In this document: piece after piece, positions 5,827 to 12,065 of the stretch
Position numbering within the stretch: position 1 is the stretch's first letter
Layout: every line of letters starts with the position of its first letter
Origin: Clostridia bacterium
GTDB lineage: Bacteria > Bacillota > Clostridia > Christensenellales > Aristaeellaceae
Length of the DNA: 39,417 nt
Reading direction: 5' to 3'
Assembly: GCA_017512905.1 (NCBI GenBank)
Contig: JAFWEL010000061.1
Span: forward strand, 1 to 39,417
Made by a program: the position numbers and the translations under genes
The notes under the pieces: model-generated
Databases searched by the model: none
The model's input: only the letters and a program-made list of their open reading frames with translations
What the model was told of the DNA's origin: nothing

Positions 5827-5880
5827 TGAGCAGCCCTGCGGTACAGGGCCGAAACCGGGTGACCCGCACCCGGTCGCGGG
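5818..5880 (+). ncRNA. Type I hammerhead ribozyme, copy 9
   Basis: Stem I is CCCGC (5818-5822) with GCGGG (5876-5880). The core is CTGATGA (5823-5829), differing from the others at the one free core position. Stem II is GCCCTG (5833-5838) with CAGGGC (5844-5849), closed by G5830-C5850 with CA bulged. GAAA is 5851-5854. Stem III is ACCGGGT with ACCCGGT (5868-5874). Predicted cleavage is after C5875. The downstream product hairpin is weak here. Confidence 0.94.
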
Positions 5881-5914
5881 AAACCGACGCTTTGAAATAC
5901 AGGAGGTCATCACC

Positions 5915-6133
5915 ATGAAAAACACTTCCAAGCCCGTCTACAACCTCGAAACCTGTCTGGACATTCTTGATTGGTTCAACGACCCCGATTTCGAGTATAT
6001 CAACCACATCCTCGTCAGCAAGCTGGACGGCGAAGAGCGCGTCCGCCGGGCGCTGCCCCTCATCGCGAAGCACTGCGTAGAACTCATCCGCGCCCACGCC
6101 AATACTCCTGCGGCCTACCCGGTAGCTGGCTGA
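5915..6133 (+). CDS. Unknown small protein, 72 residues
   Basis: The start is the ATG after CAGGAGGTCATCACC; a longer open frame upstream overlaps the ribozyme and is not credible. The protein reads YNLETCLDILDWFNDPDFEY, then HILVSKLDGEERVRRALPLIAKHCVELI and a proline-alanine tail. It is acidic to neutral and helical. No family recognised. It shares a predicted two-gene RNA with 6170-6412. Confidence 0.6.
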   Translation: MKNTSKPVYNLETCLDILDWFNDPDFEYINHILVSKLDGEERVRRALPLIAKHCVELIRAHANTPAAYPVAG

Positions 6134-6169
6134 CACAGCTTTCAAATAAAGTATGAAAGGAGCTGCACT

Positions 6170-6412
6170 ATGAGCAACAACAGTTTCGACCTGCCTGGCT
6201 TCCTGCTGGGCGAGGTCTATGGCCCGATGAAGCAGGAGGGCGAGAGGCTTGTGTGGTCGATGGCCGACGCCATAAGCCTGGCCGACGACCTGAAACAACA
6301 CGATGGAATCGACGCCGATCCACAGGAAATCTTCGAGCTCATGATGGAGTTCGACCGGCAGGACGCTGAAGAACAATGTTCATCAAACCCGCCTGACGAT
6401 GGCCTCCGGTAA
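6170..6412 (+). CDS. Unknown acidic protein, 80 residues, reading into ribozyme copy 10
   Basis: The start follows GAAAGGAGCTGCACT. The sequence is helical and acidic (FLLGEVYGPMKQEGERLVWS, DGIDADPQEIFELMMEFDRQ). The last eight codons (NPPDDGLR) run through stem I, the core and half of stem II of ribozyme copy 10, and the TAA stop (6410-6412) lies in the stem II loop. The tail is thus dictated by the ribozyme sequence. Function unknown. Confidence 0.6.
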   Translation: MSNNSFDLPGFLLGEVYGPMKQEGERLVWSMADAISLADDLKQHDGIDADPQEIFELMMEFDRQDAEEQCSSNPPDDGLR

Positions 6413-6472
6413 GGGCCGAAACCACCGACGGTTCAAAGCAGCACAGCTTTTGAATCGAGTGGTGGTCGCGGG
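6388..6472 (+). ncRNA. Type I hammerhead ribozyme, copy 10, with extended stem III
   Basis: Stem I is CCCGC (6388-6392) with GCGGG (6468-6472); the core CTGACGA is 6393-6399. Stem II is GGCC (6401-6404) with GGCC (6414-6417). GAAA is 6418-6421. Stem III is ACCACC (6421-6426) with GGTGGT (6461-6466), and inside it a second helix pairs GGTTCAAAGC (6430-6439) with GCTTTTGAATC (6446-6456). Predicted cleavage is after C6467. The inner helix contains the CAGCTTTTGAATCGAG leader element. Confidence 0.9.
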
Positions 6473-6517
6473 AACCATTGAGCCCTAAATACCATCTGAT
6501 CAAGAGGAGGTACACCC

Positions 6518-6901
6518 ATGGAAGGATTTTTCAAGGTCAAACAGTCTGGCGGCAGCTATGTGGTTGCTGTTTTCTACAACCCCTACACTGGCGAAACCCG
6601 GTCCGAATGTGTCCGCGATTACGATTACGGCGATTGCAGCCGGGATAACGATGAGCTGTACAATATGCCCATCGACGAGGAAGTCCGAAGCCTATGGCTT
6701 CACAGCCAGGGCCAAATCATGGCTGGAGACACCGTTGAAGTCTTCAAAGGCCGCAAGGTGCCGAGGGGCACGATTGCGACAGTGAAGAGCATTCGCCCTT
6801 ATTACGACCGCTATGGTCGGTGGGTCGCAGATTATGCGTACTTCACCGATGGCCAGCGCACGAACATCGAAAACTGCCGACTGCTTTTGAAACAGGCATA
6901 A
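6518..6901 (+). CDS. Unknown protein, 127 residues, with KOW-like C-terminal half
   Basis: The start follows AAGAGGAGGTACACCC. The N-terminal half has strands (GGSYVVAVFYNPYTGETRSE). The C-terminal half reads GDTVEVFKGRKVPRGTIATV near residue 70-90, which resembles a KOW or SH3-like barrel of the kind that binds RNA or ribosomal partners, then GQRTNIENCRLLL. This is the last gene of the ribozyme operon; a strong terminator follows 17 nt after the stop. RNA binding is only a guess from the motif. Confidence 0.65.
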   Translation: MEGFFKVKQSGGSYVVAVFYNPYTGETRSECVRDYDYGDCSRDNDELYNMPIDEEVRSLWLHSQGQIMAGDTVEVFKGRKVPRGTIATVKSIRPYYDRYGRWVADYAYFTDGQRTNIENCRLLLKQA

Positions 6902-6917
6902 CCACCAGGCAAGATTG

Positions 6918-6944
6918 CCGCTTCCGCGAGGAGGCGGTTTTTTT
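6918..6944 (+). terminator. Intrinsic terminator of the ribozyme operon
   Basis: CCGCTTCC (6918-6925) pairs with GGAGGCGG (6930-6937) across a GCGA tetraloop, with one wobble, followed by seven T. It directly follows the last plus-strand gene and precedes convergent minus-strand genes. Confidence 0.92.
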
Positions 6945-7122
6945 GTATTCCAGCGCTTTCAAATCGAGCGGCCCGTCGCCGCGACGTTTGCCCCACATTC
7001 GCGCCACGGGCGGCGGTCGGGAAAACCCTCGAGTCCCCGGGCACGGGCCGAACGTGGGCCCATTGTGGGCGCGACGCGGGCGAAGGAAAAGCGACCCGCC
7101 GCAAGGCAAGCCGCTTTCAAAC
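6945..7122. other. GC-rich gap between convergent operons
   Basis: No gene is supported. Two copies of the element GCTTTCAAA occur (6955 and 7103 regions). The middle is GC-rich with short inverted patches and no CUGANGA core. No clear terminator for the minus-strand operon is seen here. Confidence 0.4.
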
Positions 7123-7419
7123 CTAACCGGTGATCTGTTGAATCTCGCTGGGCTTGTCCTCCAGCACCACCATCATGATCCTCGCCCCGGTCTGGAACCC
7201 GGCGGCGTAATCCTCGCGGCGCAGAATGGCATTCGCTTCATCGATGGAGTTCTCGAATACACGGAATATCATTTTCTGCTTCTCCGTCAGCGTTTCGAGC
7301 AGCTCCTCCTCCGCGACCACAGCGGCGTCATATGCGCGGGAATAGGCCTTGCCCTTCTCATATTCCATCTGATCCCGGCTGAGCTTCCCGTCGAACAGCT
7401 CGTGCAGCACATTCCGCAT
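7123..7419 (-). CDS. DUF6809-like phage protein
   Basis: The 98-residue protein begins NVLHELFDGKLSRDQMEYEKG, then has a helical LLETLTEKQKMIFRVFENSI and ends AAGFQTGARIMMVVLED. This order (LYxGxI/L near the start, LxxKLxxEQKxxF in the middle, GFxxGARMMxE near the end) matches the small family DUF6809, common in clostridial phages and of unknown role. It overlaps the preceding gene by one base, so translation is probably coupled. It is the last gene of the long minus-strand block. Confidence 0.7.
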   Translation of the reverse strand: MRNVLHELFDGKLSRDQMEYEKGKAYSRAYDAAVVAEEELLETLTEKQKMIFRVFENSIDEANAILRREDYAAGFQTGARIMMVVLEDKPSEIQQITG

Positions 7420-7955
7420 CAGGCGTCGACCTCCTGCTTGCCCGTCACATCATGGGCAATCTCGATCTTGCCATCGTTCATCCGGAAGCGCAGGACCAGC
7501 TCGCCATCGCGCACAGCGTAGGTGACCATGAAGGGCTGCTCCCAAATCTCCTTGAGGCCCTTGCAGTGTTCCTTCACATCGATACGCTGCTCCGCGAAAT
7601 CATCCTGGGTATTGCCGTTGATCCAGTCCGTGAATACATCCTTCAGGTAATCAAGCTGTGTTTCCTGAATCTCCCTCCAGGCATCCTCGCCGGTGACAGC
7701 TTTGAAATCGCCGTCGGGACGGTGGGGCCTGAAGCATGCCCACTGTGTCAGGGGCATCGGGTTGCCCATGAAGGCCAGCTTGGCCTCGCTCATACCGCAG
7801 TCATCGCAGACCATGATGTCCGCCTGACGGCTGAGGGCGTTGGTGTAGATCGCGGGCTTCATGGTGTCGCAGCCGCAGCGGGGGCAGGCCATGTGCTCGC
7901 CCGCCTCCTGCCTGGCTTTCAAATCCGCAAGAATCCTCTGCATACGCTCATTCAT
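7419..7955 (-). CDS. Unknown zinc-ribbon phage protein
   Basis: 178 residues. Near residue 24 is CPRCGCD and about 25 residues later CDDCG, a four-cysteine zinc-ribbon. The rest is mixed, with NGNTQDDFAEQRIDVKEH and a C-terminal strand pair (YAVRDGELVLRFRMNDGKIE). The ribbon suggests nucleic-acid or protein binding. It overlaps the gene upstream (7952-8836) by four bases. No named family recognised. Confidence 0.65.
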   Translation of the reverse strand: MNERMQRILADLKARQEAGEHMACPRCGCDTMKPAIYTNALSRQADIMVCDDCGMSEAKLAFMGNPMPLTQWACFRPHRPDGDFKAVTGEDAWREIQETQLDYLKDVFTDWINGNTQDDFAEQRIDVKEHCKGLKEIWEQPFMVTYAVRDGELVLRFRMNDGKIEIAHDVTGKQEVDA

Positions 7956-8836
7956 CTTCTGTCCGCCTCCTCATTCACTTCACGTCGTATCCGCCTGATC
8001 TCTTTGTACTTGTCCCTGTGCTTCTGCGCCCGGGTCTCATCCGGGAACGCGCAATAGCCGTTGAGCTTCTGAATCATCCTGCGGCGCAGCGCCTTGTGCT
8101 CGGTGCCGCCACAGCCCAGCCGGATCAGCCAGCTGTGCATGTAGTAGCGCTCGTTGTCCGGCGTCTGCAGCACCGGATGGGTGCGCGTCGCCGACTGTGC
8201 GCAGTTGACGATCAGCTTGAAGAGCTTTCCGAACAGGGCCCACTCGGTGGGATTCTCCTTATCCCGCGGGAAGCTCATCGTCACCTTGCCGTCCTCGTAC
8301 ATGAAGCCCTCCAGCATATCGAGGCCATGCGCGTCCTTCAGAATCATGCTGAACTCCTCCATGCTCGCAGGGGTGTATTCCTGGAGCCTGGAAATCAGGT
8401 TCTTGTCGATGGTCAGCACATCCAGGCCCAACGCGTGGTTCAGTAACACCTGCTTGGTGTACAGCATGAACACCAGGTTCTTCAAGCCGAGGACCGTCAT
8501 GTCCGGAACCGGAAAGGTGATGGAAACCAGCGACGCGTCCGCGATGGCTCCTGTCTCCGGTTCCTCGTCTGCTGCCTGGTCATCCTCGGCCTCCGCCTCC
8601 GCGGGAGCTCCAAAATCGTCAGGCTGTGCGTAGCCCTCCGAAATCAGGAACTCCCTGATCGGGGTGAAATCGTCACCGATGATGGCACCTTCAAAGTCTA
8701 CTGTGAAAGCACCGACCGTGTATGCCTTGCTGGGCATGCCTTCGTAGTGGGGACGGACCCCCAGGTACTCGCCGAGCGCCTTCACCATCTCTTTGCGGTT
8801 GAAGGTTTCCGCTTCTGTGTGTCTCGTGAGCCGCAT
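7952..8836 (-). CDS. Mobile-element 'virulence-related' protein, amidoligase-like C-terminus
   Basis: The start chosen is the ATG giving MRLTRHTEAE, because AAAAGGAGG lies 8 nt before it; a frame 33 nt longer lacks such a site. The 294-residue protein has MxLT, a YEGMPSKAYTVGAF block, an acidic linker near residue 85-110, and a C-terminal block YYMHSWLIRLGCGGTEHKAL then LNGYCAFPD. Families with this layout are common in clostridial mobile elements and are often labelled virulence proteins. The final block matches the end of the amidoligase at 323-1255, suggesting shared ancestry, but I do not see FGIEIE or HIHIG residues, so activity is doubtful. Confidence 0.6.
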   Translation of the reverse strand: MRLTRHTEAETFNRKEMVKALGEYLGVRPHYEGMPSKAYTVGAFTVDFEGAIIGDDFTPIREFLISEGYAQPDDFGAPAEAEAEDDQAADEEPETGAIADASLVSITFPVPDMTVLGLKNLVFMLYTKQVLLNHALGLDVLTIDKNLISRLQEYTPASMEEFSMILKDAHGLDMLEGFMYEDGKVTMSFPRDKENPTEWALFGKLFKLIVNCAQSATRTHPVLQTPDNERYYMHSWLIRLGCGGTEHKALRRRMIQKLNGYCAFPDETRAQKHRDKYKEIRRIRREVNEEADRR

Positions 8837-8936
8837 CCGAAAATCCTCCTTTTCGCGTGGTAGTGACATTAACGCTCTTTACGCGCCGGAAGTCAAGCCG
8901 TTTGAGTCATCTGTGAATGATAAATGTAAGCGTCAT

Positions 8937-8965
8937 AAAAGCCCCGGGAAGTACATCCCAGGGCT
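8937..8965 (-). terminator. Intrinsic terminator between DUF1492 gene and 7952-8836
   Basis: On the minus strand, AGCCCTGGGA pairs with TCCCGGGGCT (one wobble) across a short loop and is followed by four T. A TATAAT box on the minus strand (9002-9007) lies only about 37 nt before it. The pair could make a very short RNA, or the hairpin could end DUF1492 transcription. Confidence 0.7.
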
Positions 8966-9061
8966 TGCTTCGGATTCTTTATCCTTTTTTCGACAGCATA
9001 CATTATAGCACAGGGGGATACTCCAAATCATCGATTTTACTCCAACTTTTTCGGGCTAATG

Positions 9062-9514
9062 TTAAGTGTTCATTGCTTCGCCGATGTTCCATGACCTTTC
9101 GAGGGGATCAACTGGAACAGCGAAATTTGCCAGTGCAAATCCGTGCAGCCTGTAGATGTTCGATTCACTGCAGCCAATCGTCTCAGCGATCTCCGTCCAC
9201 GTTTTATAGCACAGATAACGCATTTCCAGAATCAAGCGCTCATCTGGATTAGCCATTGCGTTGATCGAAGCCCTGGCGGCAGCTTTCATATCGATGAGCC
9301 GATCAATATCCCTGTTGATCTCCCGCTCCAGATCAATGATCTTGACGATGGTGTCCTCCAGCCGCTGCAGGTTCGGCGAGCCGCCGCGGGGCATGTCCGA
9401 CACCAGCGATGTGGCTTTCGTTGCCTCATTCCGGAGCCTGTAGAGCTGTTCCAGCTTCGTGTCTATGGCGCGATCAACATATCGCACTTGTTCCAGGAAT
9501 TCCTTCGCGTTCAA
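9062..9514 (-). CDS. DUF1492 / sigma-like phage regulator
   Basis: 150 residues. TTG is chosen as start: GGAGGG lies 7 nt before it, and it overlaps the previous stop as TTGA. The product then begins NAKEFLEQVRYVDRAIDTKLEQL, the typical start of DUF1492 proteins. The C-terminal part reads EMRYLCYKTWTEIAETIGCSESNIYRLHGFAL, a sigma-70 region-4-like helix-turn-helix. Members sit at the end of early regions in Firmicute phages and are thought to activate late genes, like ArpU. Confidence 0.75.
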   Translation of the reverse strand: MNAKEFLEQVRYVDRAIDTKLEQLYRLRNEATKATSLVSDMPRGGSPNLQRLEDTIVKIIDLEREINRDIDRLIDMKAAARASINAMANPDERLILEMRYLCYKTWTEIAETIGCSESNIYRLHGFALANFAVPVDPLERSWNIGEAMNT

Positions 9515-9747
9515 ACAATATCCCTCCTCCAGGGCATCAACCCTCTGTAGTAGGTGTAAGCGATGTGCTTCTGCATATCCTCCGGTAGCGCTGCGAGCCG
9601 GGCATATCGCTTTTCCGTGTCGTGCTGGAATTTCCACACAGGCTTATAGAAAGGGCACTGGGTGTAGCCGGGGCAATTACCGTCCAGGCAGATGCAATCG
9701 CCGGACCGCGACGGCACGATTTTCTTTGCAAAACACTTCTCGTTCAC
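9511..9747 (-). CDS. Unknown cysteine-rich small protein, 78 residues
   Basis: The GTG start is preceded by AAGGAGGGACCGAA. Cysteines occur in CFAKK and CICLDGNCPGYTQCPFYKP, likely a metal site. The rest is helical (WKFQHDTEKRYARLAALPED). Its stop overlaps the start of the DUF1492 gene by four bases (TTGA), so the two are likely translated together. Similar Cys-rich partners occur next to DUF1492 genes in phages; function unknown. Confidence 0.65.
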   Translation of the reverse strand: MNEKCFAKKIVPSRSGDCICLDGNCPGYTQCPFYKPVWKFQHDTEKRYARLAALPEDMQKHIAYTYYRGLMPWRRDIV

Positions 9748-9772
9748 TTCGGTCCCTCCTTGCTGTTGTCGG

Positions 9773-10720
9773 TCAGTGCTTATGCTCATACAGGGCATAG
9801 GGAGACAGCACAGCCTTGCCCCCGATCTTGTTGTAGAGCTTCAAAATCGCGTAAGCATAGGCGAAATCCTTGTTCCGGGCAGTGGTGTCTTTGAGCCGGT
9901 TCATTGCCAGCAGGTCCGCGCCGCCTACCAGCTTCATGAAGCGGGCCTCGTTGATCTCGCTGCCATAGACACCCAGGAAAACCGCCAGGCCGCCGATGAT
10001 GTTCGCGCCCAGGCTCCAGACCTCGCCGTGCCACAGCCGCATGAGCATGGACAGTGTTTCCGAATACAGTTCAGGGCTGTCCTCGTAGATCTTCCACAGC
10101 TTTGCGACACATCCAATGCAGCCCTTCGAGGAGGTGTGTCCATTTCCGGCCAGCTTGAAGCCGGTCAGTTCGGTGCGTGTGCGGAAATCGGAGGCTGCCT
10201 CATCGTTTGAAAGCATCAGGGCCTTCAACCGTGCCGCTGTCGCCACTTCCTTAGACTCGCCACGCTGAAGCGCGAACAGATAAGCTTCATCCTCATAGGT
10301 CAGGCCGTGCATCAGCATGCAGTCCACCATGAAGTTGTCGAACTTGTTGACCTCCTTTAACACGGACAGCGTGTGAGCTCCATCGAAGACATAATAGTGC
10401 CCATCCCGCAGGCTGACCTTAAGGGGGTTCACCAGACGCCGGTCAAAATTGTCTACGATGCGCTGAACACGCTTCATGTCGATGGGACGCTGATAGGAGG
10501 TGTCGCTCTCCAGAATCGTGCTCGGGAGCCGGGTGAACTGATAGCTGCACTTCGCGTCCAACATTTTCACTTCGCTGGCAGACTGTACAAACCCGGGCTT
10601 CGGCACGGCGGGCGCAGTCTTCGCCTGTGTGTCGGTCGGTATGCTCATGGACATCTGGATGCCCTTCAGGTTGAGGGGACGCTTGGCCTGTCGCTGGCCG
10701 TTACGATTCTTCCGGCTCAT
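9773..10720 (-). CDS. ParB-like N-terminal domain protein (DUF6551-like)
   Basis: 315 residues. After a basic N-terminus it has SYQRPIDMKRVQRIVDNFDRR, NPLKVSLRDGHYYVFDGAHT and LSVL: the ParB/Srx-type fold with the G-x-H/N-x-x-x loop that binds nucleotide. The C-terminal two thirds are helical with a HTSSKGCIGCVAKL segment. Proteins of this type (I recall DUF6551) are common in clostridial phages and plasmids; they may be DNA-binding or CTP-handling. The ATG overlaps the previous stop by one base (TAATG). Confidence 0.7.
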   Translation of the reverse strand: MSRKNRNGQRQAKRPLNLKGIQMSMSIPTDTQAKTAPAVPKPGFVQSASEVKMLDAKCSYQFTRLPSTILESDTSYQRPIDMKRVQRIVDNFDRRLVNPLKVSLRDGHYYVFDGAHTLSVLKEVNKFDNFMVDCMLMHGLTYEDEAYLFALQRGESKEVATAARLKALMLSNDEAASDFRTRTELTGFKLAGNGHTSSKGCIGCVAKLWKIYEDSPELYSETLSMLMRLWHGEVWSLGANIIGGLAVFLGVYGSEINEARFMKLVGGADLLAMNRLKDTTARNKDFAYAYAILKLYNKIGGKAVLSPYALYEHKH

Positions 10721-11751
10721 TATTCCGCAACCTCCTTCAGATGGGTGTTCAGGATTTCTTCGGTGTCGTTGGCGATGTTGTCGATCATCTCCACGATCAT
10801 GTTGGTGTGATCCTCGCTGATCATGCTGGGACGATACTGTGCGATGGTGGATTTGAACGAGGCGATATAGGCATCCTGGGCATGCTGCAGCAGCGCGATC
10901 ATCTGTTCAAACATAGCGGGGTCATCCGGCAGGCCGAGGCTGATGTGTGCCGTCTGGCCATCCTTGATACCGATGCCGCTGATCTCCGGCGGCACAGGCA
11001 GGGAAGCCGCTATCTCGGCTTCCTTCGCGGCCTGCTTCGCCTTCGCTTCACACTCCTTGCAGATAGGCCTGACTTCCTTCCGGTTGGAGGGCAAACGGAA
11101 ATCAGAGAAGGGCTTTTCCTGCTGGCAGCGTTCACATACACGGGTCTCGCCTTCATGTTCCTTGTTCATGATCTCGGTGTAGGCCTTGTGAATCGACGTA
11201 TCGCCTTTCCGAAGCTGTTTTTTCGTTTCCTCGTCGGCTTCTTTCTCAAGCCTCTTGACTTTTTTGATTGTCGTGGGAGATACACCGGCCAGCTCTGCCA
11301 TTTTTTCGGCGGAGTAGCTGGTGGAACTTCCGGACAAATTTGTCCGGAAGTTGGTATCGAGATCATTCCGCTTGCCTTGCTTGTCCTTGGCGACCTTCTT
11401 CAGCATCGGCTCGAATCGCAACGCGAGGAGAGACCGCTGGTAGCTGTTCAGATTCCGCCGCGCCAGCTGATGCTCCAGCATCCAGAAAACAGCGGCGTCC
11501 CGATCTTCAAAGTGTCGCTCCTCATAGGCAAAGGGGATGTTGTGCCGGACACAGATATCGTAGCGGTTGTGGCCGTCCACGATGGTGCCGTCCCACACGG
11601 TCAGTGGGGTGTCACAGCCATCCCGCAGGATGCTGTCCTCCAGCATGCGATGTTCCTCTTCCGAAAGAGGCGGTATCAGATCCCGGAGCTCGGGATCGAC
11701 CTTCAGCTCATACACTTTCTTCTCCATGAACGTACTCACTTTCCCGGACAC
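10720..11751 (-). CDS. ParB-like protein with zinc-ribbon segment
   Basis: Up to 343 residues; an inner ATG at 11727 (MEKKVYEL) is the alternative start, and neither has a strong ribosome site. The N-terminal domain reads DSILRDGCDTPLTVWDGTIV then DGHNRYDICV, a ParB/RepB nuclease-like loop. Next come QLARRNLNSYQRSLLALRFE, a helix-turn-helix (KMAELAGVSPTTIKKVKRLE), then CERCQQEKPFSDFRLPSNRK with a second Cys pair (CKEC). The order of ParB domain and KorB-like HTH suggests a DNA-binding regulator or partition protein. A perfect 28-bp palindrome lies in its own coding sequence (11325-11352). Confidence 0.72.
   Translation of the reverse strand: MSGKVSTFMEKKVYELKVDPELRDLIPPLSEEEHRMLEDSILRDGCDTPLTVWDGTIVDGHNRYDICVRHNIPFAYEERHFEDRDAAVFWMLEHQLARRNLNSYQRSLLALRFEPMLKKVAKDKQGKRNDLDTNFRTNLSGSSTSYSAEKMAELAGVSPTTIKKVKRLEKEADEETKKQLRKGDTSIHKAYTEIMNKEHEGETRVCERCQQEKPFSDFRLPSNRKEVRPICKECEAKAKQAAKEAEIAASLPVPPEISGIGIKDGQTAHISLGLPDDPAMFEQMIALLQHAQDAYIASFKSTIAQYRPSMISEDHTNMIVEMIDNIANDTEEILNTHLKEVAE
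11325..11352. promoter_or_regulatory. Perfect 28-bp palindrome in the ParB-like gene
   Basis: Half-site AACTTCCGGACAAA is followed by its exact complement. A related gapped pair, CGGACA-CA-TGTCCG, lies at about 11753-11768 at the start of the same gene. ParB-type proteins bind palindromes of this size, and sites inside parB genes are known. Binding here is inferred. Confidence 0.5.
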
Positions 11752-12065
11752 ATGTCCGTATCGTTTGCTTTTGCGGCCTCAGCGTCAGCCTGTGCGATCA
11801 CGGCTTTCACATCGTCCACGGTCTCCACGCGCCGCCCGATACCACCGGCGGCGTTGATCTTGTCCAATGCCCGGCGCTGTAACGCCGTCAGCTTTCCGCC
11901 GGGCAGCTTGGCCTCCAAGCCGAGGAACCGCCCTTTGTAGCAGCAGATGATGTCCGGAATCCCGGAGGTGCCATAGGGTCCACCGTGTTCTTTCCAGAAA
12001 AAAACGTCGCTCCCCAGCGACGCGAGATAAATCTTGATAGCTATGATGATGTCCCTCTCCAGCAT
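11736..12065 (-). CDS. VRR-NUC domain nuclease
   Basis: 109 residues, starting at the ATG that overlaps the previous stop (TGATG). The sequence MLERDIIIAIKIYL, then FFWKEHGGPYGTSGIPDIIC, then GRFLGLEAKLPGGKLTALQR carries the family signature: G-x-P-D and E-x-K, the PD-(D/E)xK metal site. Free-standing VRR-NUC proteins occur next to SNF2 helicases in Firmicute phages and probably process branched or replicating DNA. All catalytic residues are present. Confidence 0.9.
   Translation of the reverse strand: MLERDIIIAIKIYLASLGSDVFFWKEHGGPYGTSGIPDIICCYKGRFLGLEAKLPGGKLTALQRRALDKINAAGGIGRRVETVDDVKAVIAQADAEAAKANDTDMCPGK

Noticed and set aside
6945-7122. An eleventh ribozyme in the GC-rich gap after the terminator
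   Set aside because: No CUGANGA core or GAAA junction on either strand.
8610-8632. CTGACGA on the minus strand inside 7952-8836, a possible further ribozyme core
   Set aside because: No GAAA at the right distance and no stems II or III; it is ordinary coding sequence.
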